5,850 nt of DNA from Thermoplasmata archaeon (GCA_021823085.1 JAKAPG010000108.1:1-5850); one strand, 5' to 3'. Shown: positions 1 through 5,467, counted from the stretch's first letter. A program made the numbers and translations. The notes: generated by a model from the sequence alone, not told the origin.

Positions 1-80
1 TCGCGAAGGAACTCCCCGTCGACTACGCGCTCGAGCTCAACCGTCTGATCCAGCTCGAGATGACGGGCGCGGTCGGGTAG
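1..80 (+). CDS. sufB: SufB, Fe-S cluster assembly scaffold subunit (C-terminal end only)
   Basis: Only the last 25 codons and the TAG stop are present; the first complete codon begins at position 3. The encoded tail includes ELPVDYALELNRLIQLEM and then TGAVG. This matches, from memory of the family, the characteristic SufB C-terminus, in which a conserved ELP-x-(E/D)-YA-x-E-x-NRLI segment is followed by a short Gly-Val-Gly-like end. SufB forms the SufBCD complex with SufD and the ATPase SufC, and nascent Fe-S clusters are built on that complex in the cytosol. The gene enters from the left edge, so its start, catalytic Cys and operon partners cannot be seen; sufC may lie upstream. It converges on sufD with only 37 bp between the two stop codons. 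The piece is short, but the match is specific. Confidence 0.85.
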   Translation, partial: AKELPVDYALELNRLIQLEMTGAVG

Positions 81-84
81 ACGG

Positions 85-115
85 CGTTCGGCCCTTCGGA
101 TCCCGGGCCCGAACG
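85..115. terminator. Inverted repeat between convergent sufB and sufD, possible bidirectional terminator
   Basis: Positions 85-94 (CGTTCGGCCC) pair with 105-115 (GGGCCCGAACG), giving 10 base pairs with one bulged C at 108 and a 10-nt loop (95-104). The hairpin fills nearly the whole gap between the two stop codons (78-80 on +, 118-120 on -) and would form in both transcripts. There is no T-run after it on either strand, and archaeal termination usually relies on T-rich tracts. The structure is therefore seen, while the terminator or insulator role is inferred. Confidence 0.45.
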
Positions 116-117
116 GT

Positions 118-1509
118 CTATCGGAGCTTCGTGTCGAAGCGCCAATCGGGCATCGCGTCGGTCCCCGTGACATCGAGCGCGGGGAGCGCGCGTCGGCCGT
201 CCGGGGTCCAGAAGAGCTCGCCGTGCTCCCATCGGGCCTGGAGCATCGGCTGGACCCGCTCACGGAGGTCCTTGACCGGCGCTCGCTCGAGGACGTAGGA
301 GAGGAAGCCTTCACTGATTATCCGGACGGAATCCGCCGGCCCGATCCCACGGGACTCGAGGTAGAACATCTTCTCGGGATCGATCGGGGCGACGCTCGTC
401 GAATGCGTCGCCTTGACGTCACGGCATAGGATCTCGAGGATCGGGATCGTGTCCGACCGTGCCCCGCGCGAGAGCAGCATCGCGTGTTCGCTGATGAAAC
501 TGATCGTCCTTCGCGCGTCGCGTTCGATCCGCACGAGCCCGCGGCTCATTCCCCGAGCCTCGTCCGCGAAGACGCCGCGCGTGATCGACTCCCCGTGGGT
601 GTCGGTCCCGATATGGGTGAGGCGGACCGCGGCGTCGTACGACTGGTGGCCGTCCCCGTAGAACGTTTGAAGGTCGTGGACGATGGAGCCGTTCCCGCTG
701 AGCGTCGTGTCGTTCCGCGCCTTCGTCGCCCGGCCGCCGAGGCCGAGCCAGATCCAGGCCAGCCTCGCGTCATTCTGCGTCGTCGCGCGGCGGCGGTAGA
801 AGCTGACAGTCTCCCGGTCCGGTGCGTGAGCATCCAGAACGATGGTCTTGGAACCCGGCCCTACATCGAGGTCGAGGTCCGAGGCGAGGAATCGCTGTCC
901 GTCCTGGCTTGCGCCGGTCGCGAAGACCTCCTGCGTCAGGAGGACCTGGGAAGCCGCCCCGGTCCGGACCCTTCGATGGATCGAGAGCGCCTCGTGCGCG
1001 CGGCTGAGGACAGTGGTGTCCTGAACCCGCACCGGAGTCGAAAGCCGGTCCGGGATCGTGAGCTCGTAGCCGCGGTTCAGGATCGCCGCGCTCAGGGCCG
1101 TAAGGCGGTCGGTCGGCGTCTCCTCCCGAGCCAAGAACTTCCGAGCGGTCTCTCCTCCTTCTGCCCATACCTCTTCGAGAGGTCGCACGCGTACTCCTTC
1201 CGAGGCGAGGGGATCCGGGACGGTGAAGCGGGAACCGTGGGAATCATGCAGGATGGATACGAAGCTCTTCGAAGGGAGCGGAGCCGCCACCGTGGGGCCG
1301 TGGCGCGCGGGATCGATACCGGCGAGATCGACACCCTGGAAGTAGCCGTACTTGCGATAAAGCGGATCGGGCTCGAGAGGCAGCTCTCGAAAGAGTCGCG
1401 CTGCTTGGGCCCGCTCGGCCCGCACCTCGGGAGGATCCGCCAGCTGGGCGCTCAGCGCGTCGATCTGAGCGTCCTCGATCCACGAGGGGGGACGGTCAAC
1501 TGCGGCCAT
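118..1509 (-). CDS. sufD: SufD, Fe-S cluster assembly complex subunit
   Basis: A 463-residue SufB/SufD-family protein, expected to pair with SufB and SufC in the cytosolic SufBCD complex. The N-terminal region (about 45-70) has the LYRKYGYFQGVDLAGIDP segment typical of archaeal family members. A repetitive beta-helix core follows (about 150-370), with FYRRRATTQNDARLAWIWLG near 237-256 and the SGNGSIVHDLQTFYGD stretch near 271-286. The C-terminal signature is LEILCRDVKATHS at 358-370, then PIDPEKMFYLESRGI at 375-389. His369 aligns with the functionally important SufD His (His360 in E. coli), while the nearby Cys of E. coli SufD is replaced (K-A-T-H). Length is normal for the family. It is called SufD rather than SufB because a separate SufB end lies next door. 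The ATG at 1507-1509 is chosen because a TATA box lies 26 bp upstream, indicating a leaderless mRNA. Antiparallel placement relative to sufB is unusual. Confidence 0.88.
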   Translation of the reverse strand: MAAVDRPPSWIEDAQIDALSAQLADPPEVRAERAQAARLFRELPLEPDPLYRKYGYFQGVDLAGIDPARHGPTVAAPLPSKSFVSILHDSHGSRFTVPDPLASEGVRVRPLEEVWAEGGETARKFLAREETPTDRLTALSAAILNRGYELTIPDRLSTPVRVQDTTVLSRAHEALSIHRRVRTGAASQVLLTQEVFATGASQDGQRFLASDLDLDVGPGSKTIVLDAHAPDRETVSFYRRRATTQNDARLAWIWLGLGGRATKARNDTTLSGNGSIVHDLQTFYGDGHQSYDAAVRLTHIGTDTHGESITRGVFADEARGMSRGLVRIERDARRTISFISEHAMLLSRGARSDTIPILEILCRDVKATHSTSVAPIDPEKMFYLESRGIGPADSVRIISEGFLSYVLERAPVKDLRERVQPMLQARWEHGELFWTPDGRRALPALDVTGTDAMPDWRFDTKLR

Positions 1510-1528
1510 ACAATTTAGTCACTCGGAC

Positions 1529-1540
1529 GTATTTATAAAG
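1529..1540 (-). promoter_or_regulatory. TATA box of sufD (leaderless promoter)
   Basis: Read on the minus strand, the sequence is CTTTATAAATAC, with the TTTATAAA core at 1539-1532. It stands out in otherwise GC-rich DNA. Its centre is about 26 nt from the A of the sufD ATG, the usual archaeal TATA-to-transcription-start distance. Transcription should therefore begin at or next to the start codon. No Shine-Dalgarno sequence precedes the ATG, which agrees with a leaderless mRNA. Confidence 0.8.
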
Positions 1541-1551
1541 CGTGCGCGGCG

Positions 1552-1570
1552 CGGGCTCCGGCCGAGCCCG
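1552..1570. repeat. 7-bp inverted repeat upstream of the sufD promoter
   Basis: CGGGCTC (1552-1558) and GAGCCCG (1564-1570) are perfect reverse complements around the 5-nt spacer CGGCC. The repeat lies about 12 bp upstream of the sufD TATA box and about 60 bp upstream of the sufU TATA box. It could be a dimeric regulator site, but chance palindromes are common in GC-rich DNA. Confidence 0.4.
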
Positions 1571-1606
1571 AGCCGTCGCGTTTCTCACCGAAGAGACGAG
1601 AGGATT

Positions 1607-1628
1607 GCCCGCTCGCGGGCTTGCGGGC
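1607..1628. repeat. GCCCGC/GCGGGC repeat cluster abutting the sufU promoter
   Basis: GCCCGC (1607-1612) and GCGGGC (1615-1620) form an inverted repeat with a 2-nt spacer. A second GCGGGC copy at 1623-1628 makes an 8-nt-period direct repeat. The last copy ends 4 nt before the sufU TATA-like box, where the BRE element and TFB would contact DNA. A bound factor could block or help assembly there. The role is inferred and no known operator consensus is recognised. Confidence 0.4.
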
Positions 1629-1632
1629 CACT

Positions 1633-1640
1633 CTTATACT
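1633..1640 (+). promoter_or_regulatory. TATA-like box of the sufU-ferredoxin-radical SAM set
   Basis: CTTATACT is centred near 1636.5, which predicts a transcription start near 1662. That would leave a leader of roughly 10-12 nt before the ATG at 1673. It is the only AT-rich element in this stretch. No TATA element is seen in front of the two downstream genes, so this promoter probably serves all three. Confidence 0.6.
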
Positions 1641-1660
1641 GGTCGGTTCCCTTCGATGGC

Positions 1661-1666
1661 GGAGAG
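1661..1666 (+). promoter_or_regulatory. Shine-Dalgarno sequence of sufU
   Basis: GGAGAG ends 6 nt before the ATG at 1673 and supports that start over the in-frame ATG at 1685. The predicted transcription start lies almost on top of this motif, so it would sit at the very 5' end of the mRNA. The neighbouring promoters look leaderless by contrast. Confidence 0.5.
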
Positions 1667-1672
1667 ACGATC

Positions 1673-2074
1673 ATGGCGTGGGACATGTATCAGGAGATCA
1701 TCCTTCAGCATTACCGGAGCCCTCGCAACTTCGGCCCGCTTGAGGGCGCCACGATGGAGGGGGAGGAGGTCAATACCTCCTGCGGCGATCACATCACCCT
1801 CCGCCTGAAGGTCGAACCTCGCGAGCACAAGATCACCGAGGTCCGGTTCCAGGGCGACGGCTGCGCGATCAGCATGGCAGGAGCTTCGATGCTCACCGAG
1901 CGGATCGCCGGGCGAACGGTCGACGAAGTCTCGCAGCTGACCCGCGACGACGTCCTCAAACTCCTCGGCATACCTCTCTCTCCGGTTCGCATCAAGTGCG
2001 CGCTCACGGGCTTCTCGGCCCTCGGCAAAGCGCTGCACCCGAAGACGGCGCCGCCCACGGCGACGGCGGCCTGA
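1673..2074 (+). CDS. sufU: SufU/IscU-family Fe-S scaffold or sulfur-transfer protein
   Basis: A 133-residue NifU N-terminal-domain protein of the SufU/IscU family, which accepts sulfur from a cysteine desulfurase and passes sulfur or a cluster to the assembly machinery. It opens with YQEIILQHYRSPRNFG (residues 6-21), the family N-terminal signature. The three ligand cysteines and the ligand Asp are all present: Cys37 and Asp39 in NTSCGD, Cys64 in GDGCAIS, and Cys109 in RIKCAL. Cys64 to Cys109 spans 45 residues, as in IscU; Bacillus-type SufU carries an extra insertion of about 18-20 residues there. Yet the residue before the last Cys is Lys, as in SufU, where IscU has His in its HC motif. The last 12 residues are a low-complexity Thr/Pro/Ala tail. 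ATG 1673 is preferred because of GGAGAG upstream. It is divergent from sufD and 54 nt ahead of the ferredoxin gene. No desulfurase gene is visible here. Confidence 0.88.
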   Translation: MAWDMYQEIILQHYRSPRNFGPLEGATMEGEEVNTSCGDHITLRLKVEPREHKITEVRFQGDGCAISMAGASMLTERIAGRTVDEVSQLTRDDVLKLLGIPLSPVRIKCALTGFSALGKALHPKTAPPTATAA

Positions 2075-2128
2075 ACAGGGCGGTCCGATGACTCGGGATC
2101 CGCGAGTGTGCGATCGAACGGTCCCTCC

Positions 2129-2326
2129 ATGATCACGGTCGACCCGGCGAGCTGCGTGCTCTGCGGTCTGTGCGTCGGGGTCTGCCCGCCGAATGCATTG
2201 GAGCTGATGCCCGACCGGTTGGAGGTTCTCTCTCACTGCACCGAGTGCGGGTGGTGCGTTCCCTACTGCCCCGTCGGCGCCATCTCCGGCGGTCGACGGG
2301 TCCGGCGCCTGCGAGGGTCCTCATGA
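2129..2326 (+). CDS. Small 2[4Fe-4S] ferredoxin
   Basis: A 65-residue protein with two complete CxxCxxCxxxCP motifs: Cys9, 12, 15 and 19 (CVLCGLCVGVCP) and Cys37, 40, 43 and 47 (CTECGWCVPYCP). Each should bind one [4Fe-4S] cluster, cluster I taking its fourth ligand from the second motif and vice versa, as is standard for this fold. It is a soluble one-electron carrier. The tail (56-62, RRVRRLR) is strongly basic and could help docking to an acidic partner. The ATG at 2129 places the usual MITVDPASC start at residue 1; an in-frame GTG at 2108 would add seven residues of no recognisable sequence. No clear Shine-Dalgarno precedes the ATG. The TGA stop overlaps the ATG of the radical SAM gene, which suggests translational coupling and a dedicated electron-donor role for that enzyme. 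Supply of electrons to Suf assembly is the alternative. Confidence 0.88.
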   Translation: MITVDPASCVLCGLCVGVCPPNALELMPDRLEVLSHCTECGWCVPYCPVGAISGGRRVRRLRGSS

Positions 2327-3747
2327 GCCCGGTCGCGCGCTCCGACGTTCCGCGCGTGCTGCTCGTGGACCCGTACATGTCCCGGGAGGACCCGATGGAG
2401 CGCAAGTTCATCGAGCTCTACCCGTCGCTCGGACTGCTGACCTTGGGAGCCTACCTCCGCGGGCAGGACGTCGAGGTCGAGATGGTCGATCTCACGTTCT
2501 CGCACAGCACGAAGCCGGTCTCGGATCGTATCGCCCGGTTCCGACCCGACATCCTCGGCGTGCACACCAAGACCCTCACGCGTTCGCGGGCGATCGAGAT
2601 CTCCGGGCTCGCTCGCCAGGGCGGTGCGGTTTCCCTCGCCGGCGGACCCGACGCCGCGAGCCGGACGCAGGCCTACCTCGAATCCGGCTTTGACGCCGTC
2701 GTCCCCAGCGAGGGCGAGGGCGCCCTCGCGGACCTCGCCCGCGCGGTCCATTCGGGTGAATGGCCCTGCCGAGTGCCGGGCGTCGTCCATCGAGAGCACG
2801 GTCGTACGGTCCGCGGACCCCCTCGACCCTTCCTGCGAAACCTCGACGAGCTGCCGTTGCCTGCGTGGGATCTCATCGATATGAACGGGTACCTCGACCG
2901 CTGGCAACGCAAGACCGGCGAGCGTCGGGCCGCGGTGCTCACATCGCGAGGCTGCCCGTTCGATTGCTCCTGGTGCTCGAAGCCCACGTTCGGGCGCACC
3001 TTCCGCCAACAGTCTCCGGGGCGGGTGATGGACGAGCTCCGCTCTCTGCAGAGCCGCTACGGCGTCGATTACGTTCGATTCTGTGACGATGTGTTCGGCA
3101 TCCAGCGTTCCTGGCTGGACGAACTGCTCACGTTGATGGAGTCCGAACCGGTGCGGATGAAGTTCGAATGCCTCGCGCGGGTCGACCTGCTCAAGCCCGA
3201 TCTCCTCGCACGGATGCGCAAGGTCGGCCTCGCGCGGGTCTACGTAGGTGTAGAATCGGGCAGCCAGAAGATGCTCGACCTCATGAACCGGGGTACGAAG
3301 CTCGCCCAGATCGAGCGCACGGCCGAGGCCCTCCGACGGGAGGGGATCCGTCAGTTCTGGTTCTTGATGCTCGGGTACCCCGGGGAGACGCTGGAGGACA
3401 TCGAAGCTACGCTCCGGCTCTTCCGCCGGTTCAGTCCGGAAGAGTACTCGGTATCGATCGCCGTTCCGGTCCCCGGGACCCGTTTCTTCGAGGAGGTGAA
3501 GGGGTCGGCGCGCGCGCCGGTTCCCTCTCCGAAGTCCGAGGCGGGCCGGATCCTCCTGTTCGAGGCGAAATACCCCGAGCGTCTCTACCGTTGGGAACAG
3601 CGGCGTTTCGGAATCGAGGCAGCGCTCGGGAAGGCCCGGTCCAAGCTGGGCGATCGTGTGGTCGGTCGCATCGGGAAGATCGCGGACCGTTTCCACGAAC
3701 GGATCGCAACTCCCCTGCTCACCGGCGAGAACTCGAAGGACGCATGA
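2323..3747 (+). CDS. B12-binding-domain radical SAM protein (BchE-like, COG1032 type), product unknown
   Basis: A 474-residue enzyme with an N-terminal cobalamin-binding Rossmann domain (about 11-155). Visible signs are VLLVDP at the first strand, YPSLGLLTLGAYLRG at 33-47, AGGPD at 106-110 and PSEGEG at 128-133. The radical SAM barrel (about 203-390) has CPFDCSWC, with Cys211, Cys215 and Cys218 binding the SAM-coordinating [4Fe-4S] cluster. GVESGSQKMLDLMNRGT (309-325) and GYPGET (351-356) are also typical of the barrel. The other cysteines are only 149, 254 and 283, so no auxiliary SPASM-like cluster is expected. The C-terminus (about 405-465) is rich in Arg and Lys. No DxHxxG cobalamin ligand motif is seen, as in many enzymes of this class. 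The family includes methylases and ring-forming enzymes of chlorophyll, hopanoid and archaeal lipid pathways; the substrate cannot be read from sequence. ATG 2323 overlaps the ferredoxin stop and has GAGG at 2313-2316. Confidence 0.85.
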   Translation: MSPVARSDVPRVLLVDPYMSREDPMERKFIELYPSLGLLTLGAYLRGQDVEVEMVDLTFSHSTKPVSDRIARFRPDILGVHTKTLTRSRAIEISGLARQGGAVSLAGGPDAASRTQAYLESGFDAVVPSEGEGALADLARAVHSGEWPCRVPGVVHREHGRTVRGPPRPFLRNLDELPLPAWDLIDMNGYLDRWQRKTGERRAAVLTSRGCPFDCSWCSKPTFGRTFRQQSPGRVMDELRSLQSRYGVDYVRFCDDVFGIQRSWLDELLTLMESEPVRMKFECLARVDLLKPDLLARMRKVGLARVYVGVESGSQKMLDLMNRGTKLAQIERTAEALRREGIRQFWFLMLGYPGETLEDIEATLRLFRRFSPEEYSVSIAVPVPGTRFFEEVKGSARAPVPSPKSEAGRILLFEAKYPERLYRWEQRRFGIEAALGKARSKLGDRVVGRIGKIADRFHERIATPLLTGENSKDA

Positions 3748-3768
3748 TACGGCCGGCGGCGCGCACCG

Positions 3769-3775
3769 ATATATA
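3769..3775 (+). promoter_or_regulatory. TATA box of purB (leaderless promoter)
   Basis: ATATATA is centred at 3772, 25 nt before the G of the GTG at 3797. It lies in the 49-nt gap after the radical SAM stop codon and marks purB as a separate transcription unit. The spacing predicts an mRNA that begins at the start codon, and no Shine-Dalgarno is present. Confidence 0.75.
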
Positions 3776-3796
3776 CGCCGACCCCGGTTGCGTGCC

Positions 3797-5167
3797 GTGA
3801 ACGACGAGCCTGCGGGAACGTTGTTCTGTCCTCTCGAGTTCCGCTACGGCCGGGAGCCGATGCGCCGGTTGTTCTCGCGCGAGGTCCGGCTTCGCAGAGC
3901 CCTCGAGGTGGAGGGAGCCCTGGCCCAAACTCAGGCGGAACTCGGCCTCATTCCCAGGGAGGCGGCCGAAGCGATCGATGCCGCGGCCCGGTCCGGGAAG
4001 GTCACGGTGGCGCGGACCGAAGCGCTCGAACGAGAGCTCCGACACGATGTGATGGCGATCGCGCGCTCGCTCGCCGAGGCGTCCGGTTCCGCGGGCCGGT
4101 GGGTCCACTACGGAGCCACTTCCAACGACATCACGGACACGGCGCTCGCGCTCGAGCTCGCCGACGCGCTCGCGCTGCTGCGCGACGACCTTACGGCGTT
4201 GGTTCTCGCCTTCCTCGCCCAGGCGAAGGCTCACCGTTCGACGCCCGAACCCGGCCGCACTCACGGCCAGCAGGCAGTTCCGATCACCTTCGGCTACAAG
4301 ATGGCGGTCGCGGCCGCCGAGTTCGCGCGGCACCGGCACCGGCTGGACGAACTGCGGCCCCGAGTCGCCGTCGGGAAGATGTCGGGGGCCGTCGGGACGG
4401 GCGCGGGATTCGGAAGCGCTTCGCCGCAGATCGAGGAGGGCGTGATGCGTCGCCTCGGCTTGACCGCCGATGAGGCCCCGATTCAGATCGTGATGCGCGA
4501 CCGGATCGCGGAGCTCGGCAACTGGATGGCGCTCGTCGCAAGCAGCGCAGAGCGCATGGCGACCGAGATCCGCAACCTCCAGCGGAGCGAGATTGGCGAG
4601 GTCGCGGAGCCGTTCGACGAGGCACGCCAGGTCGGTAGCTCGACGATGGCCCAGAAGCGCAACCCCGTCGTGTCGGAGAACGTCGCGAGCCTCGCGCGGC
4701 TCGTGCGCGCGTTCGCGATCGTGCCGATGGAGAACATGGTCCAGTGGCACGAGAGGGACCTCACGAACTCCGCGAATGAGCGGATCGTCCTGCCCCACGC
4801 GATCGTCTTGACCGACGACCTGCTCACGAAGCTCGTCGGTATCGTGGCCGGACTCGAGGTCCGTCCGAAGCGCATGCAGGAGAACCTCGCGCGCGACGGT
4901 GGCCTTGAGATGACCGAGAGCGTGATGTTGGCGCTCACCGCCCGAGGAATGGATCGGGAGGACGCCCACGAGCTGCTGCGCACGATCACGCGGGATCCCA
5001 TGGCCCCCCCGCCCCCGCAGGAACGCGTCCGCGCGAACGCGACCGTGCGCACCTTCCTCGCGCCGGAGGAGATCGATGAGATCGTCCGGCCGTCGCGCTA
5101 CATCGACGCGGCCGCCGCCAAGACCGACCGGATCGTCGACCGGCTGCAACGCGAGTTCGAACGATGA
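3797..5167 (+). CDS. purB: Adenylosuccinate lyase
   Basis: A 456-residue member of the fumarase/aspartase superfamily. It cleaves SAICAR to AICAR plus fumarate in purine synthesis, and adenylosuccinate to AMP plus fumarate, as a cytosolic homotetramer. Visible motifs include FRYGREPM near 15-22, HDVMA with His83, and GATSNDITDTA at 106-116. THGQQAVP at 155-162 holds the probable catalytic His156. The superfamily signature GSSTMAQKRNP (280-290) carries the catalytic flexible-loop serine, followed by HERDLTNSANER at 318-329. These specify adenylosuccinate lyase over argininosuccinate lyase or fumarase. GTG 3797 is chosen because the TATA box lies 25 nt upstream. The reading frame stays open further upstream, but that sequence lies inside the radical SAM gene and across the promoter. 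A PMAPPPPQ stretch (401-408) is unusual for the family. The TGA stop overlaps the pcc1 ATG. Confidence 0.93.
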   Translation: MNDEPAGTLFCPLEFRYGREPMRRLFSREVRLRRALEVEGALAQTQAELGLIPREAAEAIDAAARSGKVTVARTEALERELRHDVMAIARSLAEASGSAGRWVHYGATSNDITDTALALELADALALLRDDLTALVLAFLAQAKAHRSTPEPGRTHGQQAVPITFGYKMAVAAAEFARHRHRLDELRPRVAVGKMSGAVGTGAGFGSASPQIEEGVMRRLGLTADEAPIQIVMRDRIAELGNWMALVASSAERMATEIRNLQRSEIGEVAEPFDEARQVGSSTMAQKRNPVVSENVASLARLVRAFAIVPMENMVQWHERDLTNSANERIVLPHAIVLTDDLLTKLVGIVAGLEVRPKRMQENLARDGGLEMTESVMLALTARGMDREDAHELLRTITRDPMAPPPPQERVRANATVRTFLAPEEIDEIVRPSRYIDAAAAKTDRIVDRLQREFER

Positions 5168-5454
5168 GTCCCGAGGACCCTGCGTGGCGGGGAACGATCG
5201 TCTGCCGAACCGACGATCCCTCGGCTGCAGGCTGGCTCGTCGACGCCCTCGGCCCCGAAGCCGCCCGAGAGGTCCCGCGAGCTCGAGCCCGCGTGAAGCT
5301 TCGGGGACCGATGGAGGTCGTGGTGGAGATCGAGGCGCAGGACACCGGCCCGGCCCGAGCCGCCCTCAACACCTACCTCGGCTGGATCCACCTGACGCTC
5401 GCGACCCTGGACCGCGCCCGGCGCGGCAGCGCCGCCGACTCGCCTCGAGCGTAA
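5164..5454 (+). CDS. pcc1: Pcc1/CTAG-family KEOPS complex subunit
   Basis: A 96-residue protein resembling archaeal Pcc1, the small dimerising subunit of KEOPS. KEOPS contains Kae1, Bud32, Cgi121 and Pcc1 and makes N6-threonylcarbamoyladenosine on ANN-decoding tRNAs; Pcc1 bridges Kae1 units. The sequence has the expected order. A first strand (GTIVCRTDDP, 10-19) leads into a helix (AAGWLVDALGPEA, 21-33), then an Arg-rich strand pair (about 39-58), then the most diagnostic part, ARAALNTYLGWIHLTLATLD at 64-83. That last part fits the family pattern of R-x-x-LN-x-YL-x-W-I-x-L. The ATG overlaps the purB stop (ATGA), so it is probably co-transcribed and translationally coupled. The location just before the prefoldin beta gene is a recurrent archaeal neighbourhood, which strengthens the call for a short and poorly conserved protein. 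Confidence 0.78.
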   Translation: MSPEDPAWRGTIVCRTDDPSAAGWLVDALGPEAAREVPRARARVKLRGPMEVVVEIEAQDTGPARAALNTYLGWIHLTLATLDRARRGSAADSPRA

Positions 5455-5467
5455 CCCATCCCGAAGG

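Noticed and set aside
484..1518. 344-codon open frame on the plus strand opposite sufD
   Set aside because: The product is Arg- and Pro-rich with no recognisable domain. It lies wholly over the convincing SufD gene and is a typical antisense open frame of GC-rich coding DNA.
1542..1808. 88-codon plus-strand frame across the sufD-sufU promoter region, including an ATG at 1656
   Set aside because: It is out of frame with sufU, contains the promoter elements and has no recognisable sequence. The sufU start at 1673 has a Shine-Dalgarno and the family N-terminus.
2170..2322. N-terminal extension of the radical SAM protein by 51 codons
   Set aside because: The extra residues are Arg-rich sequence read out of frame through the ferredoxin gene. 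The cobalamin domain begins just after ATG 2323.
2263..3696. 477-codon open frame on the minus strand opposite the radical SAM gene
   Set aside because: No motif is recognisable, composition is biased to Arg, Glu and Pro, and there is no promoter-like element. The opposite strand has clear catalytic motifs.
3748..3768. Possible terminator after the radical SAM gene
   Set aside because: The short GGCCGGC-type palindromic bases are not followed by a T-run and form no convincing stem; nothing supports a terminator call.
3656..3796. N-terminal extension of purB to an upstream in-frame start
   Set aside because: The added residues come from another frame of the radical SAM gene and from the TATA box region. 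The family N-terminus and promoter spacing both point to GTG 3797.
3719..5149. 476-codon open frame on the minus strand opposite purB
   Set aside because: It mirrors purB almost end to end, has low-complexity Arg/Gly/Asp composition and shows no family motif. It is a GC-driven shadow.
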